Below, one piece after another: positions 29,264 through 46,622 of a stretch of DNA of 64,000 nt. The notes under the pieces are model-generated. The model had not been told where the DNA came from. It saw nothing but the letters and a program-made list of their open reading frames with translations, and searched no databases. The position numbers and the translations under genes are program-made. Origin of the DNA: Tethya wilhelma (lineage: Eukaryota > Porifera > Demospongiae > Tethyida > Tethyidae). The stretch is from NCBI GenBank assembly GCA_964030475.1, contig CAXIPT010000002.1, positions 15,204,095 through 15,268,094 of the forward strand, read 5' to 3'. The first letter of the stretch is position 1, and each line of letters begins with the position of its first letter.

Positions 29264-31402
29264 TTAAAATTGTGCTATCTCCACACTATTTATTCCAGTG
29301 CCTCCCACCACTAGTAGTTGACTGGTATTTGTGACGGCTACATAACTTGAACTTCGAGCGGTTCTCATGTGGCTGATAACATTCCAAGATCGGGTCTTTG
29401 TGTCATATTCCAAAACTGCTGATGATCTCTCATGTGAAGCATCACGTCCACCAACAGCTAGTAGCTTGCCATTGACTGTTGCACACGTGGACTCGTACAT
29501 AGGAGTATCAGTTACACGCTGCCATACCTTGACATCTTCAGTCCTTGGTTGTTTTGGCTTGAATAATTTACTTGGGTGCAGTCTGGAGCTTTTACGTTGA
29601 CTTGGTAGTAGATCTGACAGAGAACACGAGAAGACAGATCCACAAGGAAGATCTTTGTTACTATGCCCTCCCAGTAGGTAGAGAAGATCACCACAGGTTG
29701 TTGCTGATCCATGTGCAAATGCATGTGGGAGGCTGGCAGCAGTTGACCAGACTAGAGTGTCAGTGTCTAGTACTTCAACCTTATCCAGATTGTCACTGTT
29801 GACTGCTGTTGATATTCCCCCGGCAACAATGAGATAGCTGAGATGGCTGACAGCTGTAGTGCGTCGTCGAGCTGTAGGCATGGGTGGAAACTGTTCAGTC
29901 CACTGGCCATTGTGACTGAGTGAAATGAGATTGTTTGTTGCCTGACTGTCAGCTGGGAGCCACCCTCCAACCATTGTCAGGAGGCCTTTTACCACAGCTA
30001 AACTCCCCCCTGCCTGTGAACATGAAGGCAATCTATTCCACTTCTCAGTTGATGTGTGGAACGTATACACTTTGTCACGTGACAAAAAGTAAGCCACATT
30101 TCTACTTACAACTGAACTACATCCAGAACTAGAAAAGGGTGCATTTTCTCCTTTTCTCCATCCTAGAGTAGGTCTGTGGCTCGATTTTGGTTTCAATGTT
30201 GGCAGACTTTTGTTCTGAAAGAGATGGTCTTCAGCATGCCCAGTCTGAGTCAGTTGCATTGTGTTGTGTTCCCTATATACACCTTCTAATCTCTTTGCTT
30301 GAAGTTTCTTCCTAAGTTCTTCAAGTTCATGTTCCTTAGTTGCCATCTTCTTAGCAAATTCACGTCTAACTGCTTCAATTTCTTTTTGGTGTGCAGCTAT
30401 TTGCTCATTTTTTGTAGTCATTTGTTGAATTCTTTCATGAGCATGCTTGACCAGTTCATCTCGTTCTTTTTGTAAAGCAATATTCACATCAGGTAGAGTT
30501 GGACTATCGGTTGACGCATGGTATTCCTCATTTTCTTTCAGAACTTCTAGCCTCTGACACAATTCTTCAGCATTAGGCCTGTCTTTCTCATTGTACTCTA
30601 GACAGGATATAGCAATTGGTAGCAGAGGGTGACGGGGGTTAATCAAATTGATGTGGTTCCTTCTGCGTTCAACCTCAAGAACTGGGACTTGGCTTTTTCC
30701 AGTTGGAGATCGCTCATCATGTACTTCTTTTGTTGCTGGTCCTGGATTGGGAAATTCCCGTGTGCAGACTTGAATAATTATCACACCAAGTGAAAATATA
30801 TCCAGTTTCTCAGTGTACTTTGGGGGCTCTTTCAGTGACTCAGGTGACATGTAGAAAGCATTACCTGGACAAAGCGTCAGTGATGTTCGTTGATCTGTCT
30901 TTACCAGCTTAGACATTCCAAAATCTGTCACTTTAGCTCGTCTTCCAGCAATAACAAGCACATTGTTTCCAGAGAGATCACGATGAATGATGCTATTAGA
31001 ATGAAGGTAAGCAACTGCTAGTGAAACATCACTGCAAAGGTCCACCTGAATGTGATGGGGAATTGGATGTGGGGAATTTTCGAGCATTTTGGTTAGGCTT
31101 TCATCCAGCAGTTCCATGAAGAGAATTGGAAGACTTGAGTCAGAGTCTATGTCCACTCCTAGGAATTGCACAATGTTAGGATGGCGTATGTGGTTTAGGA
31201 AGTCACATTCTTGCTGAAATCTTTCACCAATCTTTCCTGATCCAAAGTTTTGGGGGTCAACAATGGTAGGGTGAAGAATTTTAGCAGCACATGTCAATTG
31301 GCCACACTTGGCCTTATAGACAGCTCCATAAGCTCCCTGACCAAGAATTTGATGTTTGAAAATGTTGAAACTCTGAAAGCCAAAATTGTGATAATTTGCC
31401 AT
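29264..31402 (-). CDS. Protein kinase with C-terminal Kelch repeats
   Basis: A single exon of 712 aa. Residues about 10-290 form a tyrosine-kinase-like (TKL) type kinase domain: LGQGAYGAVYKA (Gly loop), AAKIL (VAIK lysine), IIHRDLSGNNVLV (catalytic loop with Asp), VTDFGMSKL, YMSPESLKEP. All catalytic residues are present. Residues about 310-370 are a heptad-rich coiled coil (ERIQQMTTKNEQIAAHQKEI). The C-terminal half (about 410-712) contains Kelch blades, e.g. GLLTMVGGWLPADS, LIVAGGISTAVNS, LLYLLGGHS, LLAVGGRDASHE and LLVVGGTGINSV. A kinase plus Kelch propeller is unusual in animals outside sponges. The propeller probably selects substrates or partners. The ATG at 31402 is used; the frame begins just upstream with GTG. 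Confidence 0.88.
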   Translation of the reverse strand: MANYHNFGFQSFNIFKHQILGQGAYGAVYKAKCGQLTCAAKILHPTIVDPQNFGSGKIGERFQQECDFLNHIRHPNIVQFLGVDIDSDSSLPILFMELLDESLTKMLENSPHPIPHHIQVDLCSDVSLAVAYLHSNSIIHRDLSGNNVLVIAGRRAKVTDFGMSKLVKTDQRTSLTLCPGNAFYMSPESLKEPPKYTEKLDIFSLGVIIIQVCTREFPNPGPATKEVHDERSPTGKSQVPVLEVERRRNHINLINPRHPLLPIAISCLEYNEKDRPNAEELCQRLEVLKENEEYHASTDSPTLPDVNIALQKERDELVKHAHERIQQMTTKNEQIAAHQKEIEAVRREFAKKMATKEHELEELRKKLQAKRLEGVYREHNTMQLTQTGHAEDHLFQNKSLPTLKPKSSHRPTLGWRKGENAPFSSSGCSSVVSRNVAYFLSRDKVYTFHTSTEKWNRLPSCSQAGGSLAVVKGLLTMVGGWLPADSQATNNLISLSHNGQWTEQFPPMPTARRRTTAVSHLSYLIVAGGISTAVNSDNLDKVEVLDTDTLVWSTAASLPHAFAHGSATTCGDLLYLLGGHSNKDLPCGSVFSCSLSDLLPSQRKSSRLHPSKLFKPKQPRTEDVKVWQRVTDTPMYESTCATVNGKLLAVGGRDASHERSSAVLEYDTKTRSWNVISHMRTARSSSYVAVTNTSQLLVVGGTGINSVEIAQF

Positions 31403-31827
31403 CACGCTATAGATAGCCTGTCCTTTGGGAAGAAATCAGAGATATTTCAATCACCAATTGTATTACAATTAGATATACATCATTGTAATTTACCTATAGC
31501 TCTTGATATACTCAGCAGAATATAGGATCCAGATATAATTGCCTGTAATCTACATGTGACTTTATGTCATAAACAGTTGGTGTTTTTTTTTTTTGCAATG
31601 TAATGCATTATTATGGTATGTTACACAACAGTCACTATGTCCATGTTACTAACCATTGTTTACATAATGATGAATGCTGAGTAGTGTACCCAATTGTAAC
31701 TCACAATGGGAATATATAGTACACACCCTCATTCCTGCTCTAACCTTTGTCATGCACTGCCCGGAATTGGTACTTGGGGAAAGTACTAGGTCATCAAAGT
31801 TTAGTTTCTCCTTTTTCCATCCTTATA

Positions 31828-32036
31828 CAGTAGAACCTCTGATAGTGGACCCTCCGAGATAGGGACACTGTATTATTAACCTCTCAACAAAGGACAATTT
31901 CTAGTTCCAAAAATTTCTAATTCCCTATTGTAGCAATACAAACAGAACCTCCGAGAAGAGGACAACCTCTCTACAAAGGACAAACAAGCTGAATTTATAT
32001 TGTCCCCAAAGTGTCCTTTGTTCAGAGGTTTCACTG
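31828..32036. mobile_element. 209-bp element with pogo/Tc1-mariner-like ends
   Basis: The left end cagtagaacctctgatagtg and the right end (reverse complement) cagtgaaacctctgaacaaa are flanked on both sides by TA. The cagtagaacctct ends and TA duplication are those of pogo-like Tc1/mariner elements. The internal part is non-coding and itself repeats accctccgaga / acctccgagaagagg and ctctnnacaaaggacaa. Confidence 0.75.
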
Positions 32037-32241
32037 TATCCAACTTGAATCTCTTCAGCAAATGAGAATTACAAGCAGAGTGGCTTATATCAGATTCTAT
32101 TATACAAAAATAACCAGCATGGAAGTTACAGGCACAAAGATTGACTCAATTCAGAGCATATAGTGTATACGACAAATTTTCATTGATGCTCACATACATA
32201 CATGTCACAACACTACAATAATTAATAATGATGAAAAGTGT

Positions 32242-37616
<5,375 letters not shown>

Positions 37617-37873
37617 CTTCTTCTCCAACTGCTCAGAGCCACGTGTACATGTACTATGATGCAATGGCCATGTGGGGTTACAGGTACACTGGGCATGCGC
37701 ACTAGTTCCGGATGTAACTTGGGGTGGAGCTAATATACTGCTGCGCGTACCCGGATGTGAACAGATCAGAATCCAGTTATCAGCTGGGTGCAATTTTCTA
37801 ACTGCCACTTCGTGCCTTGAGCTGCAAAATCTTTAAATTGTCTAGGGATTATAAAGAGGCTTTCTTGTGAGAC
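37617..37873. promoter_or_regulatory. Shared promoter of HSPA9 and the Notch-ligand-like gene
   Basis: 257 bp separate the HSPA9 ATG (minus) from the proposed first ATG of the ligand gene (plus). The stretch contains an inverted gcgca/tgcgc pair near 37695 and 37741. I see no TATA box or perfect heat-shock element. Confidence 0.5.
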
Positions 37874-40800
37874 ATGTTTGCCAGGTTAGTCAAATTATAT
37901 TATAATCATGTCATTATCATTATTAATTAATTTTACACTGACGTTGACTTGTAGTCTACTTATGATCACCAAGATCAATATTTGTTACTCATGTCATGAG
38001 CAGACTCAGCTTACTGACATATAAACTAGACAGCGTACAGTACAATGTTTATCTATATGGTTTGTAGTCTGCAAGTGTCTAAGTGCATGGATACTATGCA
38101 AACTGTATCCTAGTAAAGCCTCAGAAGGGTAGCACCTGAGTTCACAACTGTTTGAACTTACACAATAGTAGTCTGGCCAACCAGATCCACTATCAGATGG
38201 TTCACATAATTTATATTTTATGCTAAAAATACACTACTGTCATGCCATTTTGCGACTGCCTAATGATTGCATTCAAGTTGTAAACAAATCATGGAGATAT
38301 TTAGCACTATAGTAAATGGTCATAATATTGAAACTCATCTTATCAACACCATGTTGAATTGATATGCTCGAAATTACCTGTGCATTCAAGTACTAATTAA
38401 TCCCCCAGGACACTCAGCCACACTCAACAAGATTCTTAGAATTAACAGTCATGGCAACTACTATAAACTGAACTAGAGTATTTCTCAGTCAACTTAACTC
38501 TAATGACCTAATATTCATAATTCAGGAAATGACATCATCATATGGCTTCCACATGCCTGATTTCATATTCTCTGTGGTCATGGTAACCACTTTGATGTGG
38601 CCAGTAAACAGTGGTGTCAATACTTGTGGTGCTTTTTAATGGGTGTTCTGTGAACATAATATTTACCATACACACTTGCTCCAACTATTTCATCTGTGCA
38701 GACATTATTCACTGACCATGAAATCCTATTTGAGTTTCCTTGGAGTGCTGTGTCTGGTTCACCACCTTCCTTTGACCACGGCAGATTTCAATTTCCAGTT
38801 TGAGCTTCAATCAATATCCACCAATGGCAACTGTTTTGGAGATGATCTCACTCTTGATTGTGAGACCTACTTGGGGTTTTTCTGCCTGAGACCTGGCCCA
38901 AGAAGTAGCACATCCACTAGTGCTAGTGACTGTGCTTTTGGTACAAGTGGTCGTTTTGGTCCAGGAGGTAGCCTCCCTATTACGAGAGTTATACCTTCCA
39001 CCCTACCTTGGAGTGTAAGTGGGGTTATTGATTCATGGTTCAAATATTTATGCATGACCTCACTTGAGCATTGGTACACCATTTATGTTCACAGGGCTCC
39101 TTTCAAATGTTTGTTCGTGCACGAGATGAGGATGACCCTGGTAATGATGATGATATTGATGCCATCTTCATCAATGACTCCCTCCAACCCAACGGACTAT
39201 ATACTCCTTCAAGAGACTACCCTGGACTCAACAACAAAGTGACGGTTCGTATGAGATACAGAGTCACCTGTCAGGCTAATTACTATGGTTCAGACTGTGA
39301 CACTCTGTGTGTTCCTCAAAATGACCCCACCAACGGGCACTACACCTGTAACAGTGATGGCTCTATAGCGTGTCGTAGTGGCTATGAGAATACAGAGAAC
39401 AACTGTAGAGATAGTAAGTTAGTTCATGTGCATGGTTGTTGAAACAACAGATGTATGCTTGATTAATTTTCGACTTCAATTTGTTTCCCCACTAGGAATT
39501 ACAGCATGCAGTCATTCTCCTTGTCTACAAGATGCTCCCTGCACTGCTGTTGGTGTCATTGACTTCATGTGTGACTGCCCCCCTGGCTACACATCTAAGG
39601 ACTGTGGAGTAAACATTAATGAGTGTGAGCCTGGCCCTTGTGTGAATGGAGGAAACTGCACAGTACGTGAGATACATCACACTAGCTATCACACTTGTCT
39701 TGTAGTAAACATGCATGAGCATCATGTATCGTGATTGTGAAGAACTTGTTTCAACCCTGGTATCAGGTTACCATACACTAAAGTAGGAGGTTTCAGTGCA
39801 TGCATGACTGTGGGTATTTGTGCTCCAAATGCATTTGAGAAAGTGTTCCTAACAAGGGTATAGTCAGTGAAACACTGATTCGAGCAATGGCATCTATTGT
39901 GGTCTCTGCTCTCAGAGATCATGTGTTTCTTGTGGGAATGTGTGCCTCTTGGTGCTTTAGCATGGCCATATATAGAGTCTGAGACCAGGTGCTATGCTTT
40001 TCATAAAGGATGATCTCAATGTGATCTACACATAAAGTGAAGCCATGTTCTATTCATTATGAATATACTAATTAGGATACAACTTTACTTTGCCTGATGT
40101 GCCAGTTGCATGTGATCAGACCAGGCAACCATGAAAAGAAATTGCACGGTCTTGTTCTTAGCAAAGACTCTAATTGCTAAAATTTATGTGACTAGGATTA
40201 CAAAATAGCACAATCTTGCAAAGAAAAAATATATGTTTGATTTCCTATTTCTTGTGAATTGCTCTACATAGGATGGTGTTGCCAGTTACAGCTGTGTCTG
40301 TCCACCTGGGTTCAGTGGGATGAACTGTGAGGTGGACCTCAATGAGTGTATGGAGATGGACGTTGACTGCCCTGGGAACAGCACTTGTGTGGATGGCATA
40401 GGCTCCTACAGTTGTGTTTGCAATGAGGGATTTGAGGGAGACAACTGTACAGGTATGAAACAATGTACCCTATGACTGTACACATGTAATGCCTTATTGT
40501 CCCTTGTAACTATGCATATTAATCTTGTACCCCGGACCCCAGGCATTGTTTCCGGGCATTTTTTTTTTTTTAAAAAAAGAATAAATGACATCATCATTAT
40601 GTCAATCCATGCATGCACTCTATTTATGCATCGACAGAAATTGACCCCTGTAGTGATGATCCATGCACCCACGGTTGCTCATGCATCTCAATGGGACCCT
40701 TTGACTATCATTGTCTCTGTCCTCCAACCACAGCTCCTATTGGTGTGGCTAATGGTAATGGTGGTTCTACTGCCCCTACAGCTGGTGCCACACAACCAGT

Positions 40801-41911
40801 CAGAGGCCCCAATGCTGTGATGGCTGCTGTAGGAGCTGTGCTTGGTGTCATGCTGGTGTTGGTGGTGGTCATCATCGTGGTCATCACTGTGCTGTGTGTT
40901 CTGAGAAGGAAGAACAGGAAGGGGAGGACACTCTATGAGATGACAGGTATTATGATATCACTTGTTTCTGTTCAGTGCATTTTTAAATTAAACTCAAAAT
41001 AATTAAATGTTGAATATTATTTTCTTATGTTATACTGAAACTGAATTCTGCTGCTCACTTTTCCCTCTTTGTCTTTAGAATCTAGCTCTAGAAATGGAAC
41101 TCTGAAGAACCATGAGCCCACAAGTGAAGCCCACATCTACCAAACACCCAATGAAGCACTGTACAGCAGCAGTGAAGGCAGTGAGGCCTTGATAACCAAC
41201 CCCCTCTATGGCTCCAACCCCACCACTCCTCTTCACAACCACCCACCACCTGCCAATGGGGCACAAGCCTCACTCACACTTCAGAGTGCAAAGAGCAATG
41301 ACACACTCCATGATGTCGACAACCCACTCTATGGGGATAACCCTCCTCATTTACCGATGTCATCCCCCACACTTCAAGGACCGATCTACAGCGTACCACA
41401 GCCAGCTTCAGAGGAAGCCAAGAGGGAGGCTGTCAACTATCCTTATTCCTATGCCAGCATTGGAACAGGGAGAGGGGCATCAGTAAAGGGTGCTAGCAGT
41501 GGGGCACCAGACACTCCTTCACCTGTGGCTTCCAATAACTATGAGTATATCAAGATGGGGAGTGCTCAGCCCATTAGCCCCTCACTTAGTACAACTAACG
41601 AAGCAGCCCAGACTGGTGGTGACTTCCACTATTCAGTGATTGATGCTAAAGATGTGGCTCCACCCACCCACTATCAGGAGCCAATCTCTCCGCAGCAGAC
41701 ACCAAGCAAAGGCAAGCCACCTCTGGCACCAAAGCCTAACTTTAAGAATGACACACCTCCTAATGGTAGGGCTACTGATGACAGCTCCCCCACCAGTGAT
41801 GTACTGAACTCCTACGACAGACTGGACCATGGATCGGAGGGCATGCCATCTGGACTGACTGTCAGATTGGCCAAGGTGGAGGGGTCAGGCTATGAAGCCC
41901 TGCAATCATGA
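37874..41911 (+). CDS. Notch-ligand-like receptor: MNNL, DSL, four EGF repeats, TM, Tyr-rich tail
   Basis: A Delta/Serrate/Jagged-type single-pass ligand expected to bind Notch on neighbouring cells. Exons: 38718-39014, 39095-39413, 39496-39662, 40272-40452, 40638-40946, 41079-41911 (701 aa from ATG 38718). An upstream mini-exon 37874-37884 (ATG TTT GCC AG) splices in frame to 38702, adding nine residues. A signal peptide (SFLGVLCLVHHLPLTTA) is followed by an MNNL-like domain (FELQSISTNGNCFGDD) and SGSFQMFVRARDED. The DSL domain has six cysteines (VTCQANYYGSDCDTLC ... GHYTC ... CRSGY). Four EGF modules follow, then a membrane segment (GAVLGVMLVLVVVIIVVITV) and about 300 cytoplasmic residues. 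The tail has two NPLYG repeats, YEYIKM, a proline-rich PPLAPKP and terminal SGYEALQS. Delta versus Jagged identity cannot be decided; no Jagged cysteine-rich region is seen. Confidence 0.88.
39663..40271. other. Intron of the Notch-ligand-like gene
   Basis: 609 bp between EGF-coding exons; no exon or clear element recognised. Confidence 0.5.
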
Positions 41912-42309
41912 GCTCAGTCCTTGTATATCATGAAGATGCACTCCTCAATATCATGACTCCATACACATTACAACCCTCACTGTATCACATTTCTTTGTTG
42001 ACATCAATTACCTCTACACTCACACACATGCAGAAAGATAATTGTCTGTGTGGCAGGTTCATGCATGCATGTTCTACTAACTTTAATGATCAATTTTTTA
42101 TTAACAAATTTGCTGATTATTATGCACAACAACCTCACCATACAATCAAGATTAAATGATTGCAAGAATATCAAAAATAATAATTTCAGCTTGTACAACA
42201 TGATTAAAACAGAATGGGCGATATGGATGGAATAAATAAACGGGCAGCACCAGTGTTCTACAAGATAGACAGACTGAATGACATACAAAAAGTAGTGGCA
42301 GCATATACT

Positions 42310-43148
42310 TCATGCCATCACTTTCACTTTGCTAGTCCTTCCAGCTCTTTCAAGACCCTCATCACTGAGCATGTAGGCAGGAAGATAGCTCTTGGTCTTG
42401 TCTGCTTCACCAGCTGTGCCTCCATTTTGAGCTGAGGGTGAGTCCACAAGAAGAGCAGGGTTCTTGTGTGTGTCCACCATCCCATCCAGTGACGTGTACC
42501 TACAGTACAGGGAGAGAGAGAGAAGAACAATTTTCAATGCTATTTCGTACACACCATTTTATTGCACTGTAAACAGGACTTGGTAGTATGGACTGTATGC
42601 CATAATGGTGCTTGAGTGATTTATAGGCATACAATTTTTGATACCGTATAGCGGGAAATTTTCGTGGGGGAAAATTTTTGCGTTTTCGTCTTGAATAGAA
42701 ATTCGCGGGGAAAATTTTCGTGGATTGCGTCTCAACATTACGTGACGACCACATACCTTATAAATTTCGTGGGGGAAAATTTTCGCGGAAAGCTGCCAAA
42801 CCGCGAAATTCGCAAAAATTTTCCCCCACGAAAATTTCCCGCTATACGGTACTGTATAGCAGTGTAAAGCAACTACAACTGACCCTTGTTCATAGAGTTT
42901 ACAGTAAGGAACATTGAATAGACGTAGGAAGAGCCAAACATCAGAGTAGTTCCAATTCTAGCACACAGAGGAGAGAACACACAATCACACCAACTAAAAC
43001 AATAATGATGACCTATCTCTGAGACAGGTATCTCTCCACTCACCAGAATACTGTTCACTCTCATGTATGATGGCCAACTAGAGTCAGTCGGAGTAAAGGA
43101 GTCTAAGTCACCTGTAGTACATGTGTACATACATTGTTGCTGCATTGA

Positions 43149-43216
<68 letters not shown>

Positions 43217-43698
43217 GCATGACCCTTAAGTGGGCAGCACTCGATGCATGGTTGAGTGCCACACACTTAAGGGTATGCAACTATTTTGTTTGCCATAACC
43301 CCCTGTGACCTCTAGCTACTCTATTCTCACCTCCACCTAGCCACTAACTTGCAATTAGCCTATAAAAACTTTGGTTGCTAGGCAATGGCAAACAAACAAA
43401 CAAACAAACACACCAATTAGATGCATTACCTCAAGTGGTAAGCATTTGGGCTTGCAGCCTCATGCTTACCACTCAGGGCAATGCAATTATAATTTGTTGG
43501 AAGTTACACTGTGTGTTTTCCAAGGCAATCATATGTATCTAAGTAAACAATAGTGTGTAGTACCATTTTTCCACTAGTAATACAAAATGCTTAGTAACTT
43601 CCAACATACACACACGCGCACACACACACACGCACACGCACACACGCATGCACACACACACACGCACACACATGCACGCACACACACACACACACGCA

Positions 43699-43761
<63 letters not shown>

Positions 43762-46190
43762 NCACACACACACACACACACACACCTGAAAATGGGTCTG
43801 TGTACCTAGTACCCATGCAGATGGCCTTCAGTTTGGGATAAGAAGTCTTCAATTTGGCAAGTGCTTGCTGGATGCTACCTGATAGCTCTATCACTTCAAG
43901 ATCATACCTAGGGTACAAACAAAGTGAGGGCATTCAAATATTGAGGACTAGTTCTCCTAGGCTTGAAAAATAACTAGTGGTATTATCGTATAATCAAATA
44001 TCATACATACCTCTTCACTGACTGCTCTACAAAATGAATGACTTCTGGGAATGACTGGTGCTCAACAACATACAACACCTTGATCTTTGACTCCTTAAAA
44101 TTGTGCCCTCTCCTGTGGATTGAAAGAAGAGTATACCATGGGAACACTAGTAGAATACCATGTGACATAATATTAATGTTGAACATGGAATCAACATACA
44201 CACATGCACATAATTTCCGCAACTACACAATAGATGCAATGCTCACTACTGCCACACTCTGTCCAACCACTGTCACACAGACCTCAACAAGAACACAAGG
44301 ACACTGATGGGAACATACTAACACTGATAGGAACACAGTGACACTGATTGGAGAATGTTAACACTGATATGAACACACAAAAGGAACACACCACAGCTAC
44401 ACCCAACAAAGATAGATGGAAATGCTGTCCGTGCCCCATCAATAACTATACCATCCTCTCAAAGTACTTACCTTTCAAGCAGAGAGTGGAGGAGCTCAAG
44501 TATCAGAGTACAATCCTTGCCTCCGTTGAATGCAACACACACTTCATCAAAGCTACATGCAAAAGACGATCACATAAATGCAGTCGACTGTCATACACAT
44601 GCACACAACTCATTCCACTAGTCTATGGAATACTACAGGACTAAAACACTGAAAGTAGACTGTGATGGAACCTACAGTGCATGTGCAATTCCACTCACTT
44701 ATAGTCATTGAGACACTTCTCTAGTGTGTTCAAGGTGTCCACCATCTTCTCACACAGACTGTCTGGAACAACTGTGTCCTGGTTAGCAACAAGTCTATCC
44801 AGGAACCACCTGAGAGACTTCCTGTATGAATATCATCACCACTGAAAGTATACTTTGATACTTTGAAAATCCACAGGAAGAGCACTGACCTTGCTGAACT
44901 GTTGACATCTCCATAGTTACTCTTGGATGACATCATGACAGCTGTAGAGAAAACACCAGCATGGCAAAAAGAACATTATTAACCTAAACTTAAAGACAAT
45001 TTAAGGCCTGTTCTTACCTGGAGGTATGGACAGGGAGAGTCTTGTACATGCCTGCATGTGGAATGCAAAACATTCATAATTATGTAACCATGTCTTAAGG
45101 GCTGGAGCCCACTGGCACACACATACCTTCTCCACCTGTTCTCTGTTTGAAGACTCAAAGGTCACTTTAACCAGATAGTTGGAGACGTTGGTCACATTGG
45201 GATAGGAGCCAATTTGGACAGAGGGGAATTCCCCTTGAACTGTTGCCAGGGGCTCAGCTAGGATGTCTTCATCACAACTAACAAACAGCTCTTTCAAGTA
45301 AAATTGAGTACTAGAGTTTGAGTAGAGCTCCTGTTATCAGTTACAAATTCCATATTAATGACTAGTGTGGGAAGAACATATACACAAAAAAAGTGCCTAT
45401 AGGGCAACTAGCACTACCTTGTGTTTCTGAAAGCCTTCCTCCAGCATGTAGGGCACTCCAGGGTAGATGTGGACATTATGCACTGTGATGAGTAGGTCAG
45501 TGAACACTTTAGAGTCATTAGGGGTAATGTAGATCTTTGTAGACTTGGGCACTAGGGCTATCTTCCTCAAGGGATGGGATGGCTTATCACTGTCATCACC
45601 ATAGAAGAACTTGAGGATGCCGGCATGAGGGGAAATAGCCTCATCAAAAGCCTTCCCAACAGCTATGGAGGTAAACAAGACCGCCCTTAAACTTTCATAT
45701 AATACCAGTGTGCACTGTACATGGTACAGGCAGACAAAGAGGTCATTTTCAAGTAAGTTACTAGGGACTACAAAACTGTTTATCTTTCTATTTCTCCTTA
45801 CCTTCTAAGGTGACATCATCATGAGTGGGTCCCACACCTCCAGTAGTGAACACAAAGTCATACTGTTGTGAAAAGAGCCGTACCTCATCAGCTATGCTCT
45901 GAAGGTCATCACCCACCACTGAGATCTTTGCAACCTTCACTCCAAGCTGCCACAACTGCTTACAGAGAAAATGAGAGTTTGTGTCTTGTACATGACCCTT
46001 TAGAATCTCATCACCTACAACTGTACACAAGAGAACAGAACATAGCCTGCCCTAGAATCATAGATATTTAAAATATACACTATATATCTATGCTAGAATC
46101 TAGCTTTATATAGAGTGATTATAGATAATTTTACTCACTGATAATTCCAGCTTCTAACGGTCTTCCGTCAGACTTGGTTTCTTTCGCCAT
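42310..46190 (-). CDS. FLAD1: FAD synthase (MoCF-like domain plus PAPS-reductase-like FMN adenylyltransferase)
   Basis: Makes FAD from FMN and ATP. Exons: 46139-46190, 45802-46020, 45418-45662, 45127-45330, 45018-45051, 44890-44941, 44699-44821, 44472-44552, 44011-44112, 43786-43907, 43044-43111, 42884-42957, 42310-42499; phases agree and give 521 aa (long human form is about 587). The N-terminal molybdopterin-binding-like domain shows [16 protein letters not shown] and [15 protein letters not shown]. The C-terminal synthase domain has the PP-loop-like [62 protein letters not shown] and YTSLDG. Both domains look complete. The donor of exon 43786-43907 is made by a (GT)n run (cag/gtgtgtgtg). 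FLAD1 feeds the FAD-dependent ACADSB in this window, though there is no sign of co-regulation. Confidence 0.93.
42642..42851. mobile_element. 210-bp miniature element, taccgta/tagcggg family
   Basis: The ends taccgtatagcgggaaattt are perfect inverted repeats, continuing tcgtgggggaaaatttt for about 38 bp. The interior repeats aaattttcg and tcgtgg phrases. It lies in a FLAD1 intron. Confidence 0.9.
43150..43212. repeat. (AC)n microsatellite abutting repeat copy 2
   Basis: A pure (AC)n of about 62 bp runs directly into agttgcatgacccttaagtg, the start of the structured interspersed repeat. Confidence 0.95.
43213..43410 (+). repeat. Structured interspersed repeat, copy 2
   Basis: Begins with a hairpin: agttgcatgacccttaagtg (43213-43232) pairs with cacttaagggtatgcaact (43264-43282), and a smaller inner pair is gcactc/gagtgc. 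Then come tttgtttgccat, ccctgtgacctctagctact, cctataaaaactttggttgc and a (caaa)n end. Three copies in the window share this order, and each is next to (AC)n. Confidence 0.85.
43600..43785. repeat. Long impure (CA)n microsatellite with N, at a FLAD1 donor
   Basis: About 185 bp of CA repeat with cg/tg interruptions in its left half and an N at 43762. The right edge is the splice donor (on the minus strand) of the FLAD1 exon 43786-43907. Confidence 0.93.
44289..44385. repeat. Short imperfect tandem repeat
   Basis: The phrase acactgatNggaacaca recurs about four times with 20-28 bp spacing in a FLAD1 intron (ggacactgatgggaacata, aacactgataggaacacag, gacactgattggagaatg, aacactgatatgaacaca). Confidence 0.7.
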
Positions 46191-46622
46191 TTGAACAACT
46201 TTGTGTACTCAGATCAGAGATTTGCCTTCCTTTTGAACACGACGGGATGTGGCTCAAGCTTGCAAGCATGTGGCTCAAGGGTCATCGCATCCTTGACCTT
46301 TCGTAGCCACCCCCGCCCCCGACCCCGCCCCCCCTTTCCGAAAAGCCAATCATGTCCGTATACCATGTTCTAGTTCTAGTGTTCGGAAACCACGTGGCAT
46401 TCTATGTATTCACAGACTTGAAATAAATTCATAAGAGGGCGTGTGAGCAAACAACAACACTGCAGCACAGACAAGAAGACGCCAGTATCAAGGTGAGCTA
46501 AGCTGATAGGGTTTCTAGGGACATATTTACAAGAGCAGCTGCAATAGTAGGTTTGGTGGAAGAAGCCCCACCCCCTAACTATGAGGATCAATTAATGATG
46601 ACTTTTCTCCCCACAGACTACC
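46191..46622. promoter_or_regulatory. Divergent promoter region of FLAD1 and the RasGEF gene
   Basis: 432 bp between start codons. It contains a C-rich block (cacccccgcccccgaccccgcccccccttt, 46306-46337) that could bind Sp1/KLF factors. A likely 5' UTR intron of the RasGEF gene starts at caag/gtgagcta near 46492 and ends ccccacag at 46617, six bases before the ATG. Confidence 0.55.

Noticed and set aside
44289..44385. CRISPR-like regularly spaced repeat
   Set aside because: Only about four imperfect units of an 18-bp phrase without uniform spacers, in an intron of an animal gene; an ordinary minisatellite.
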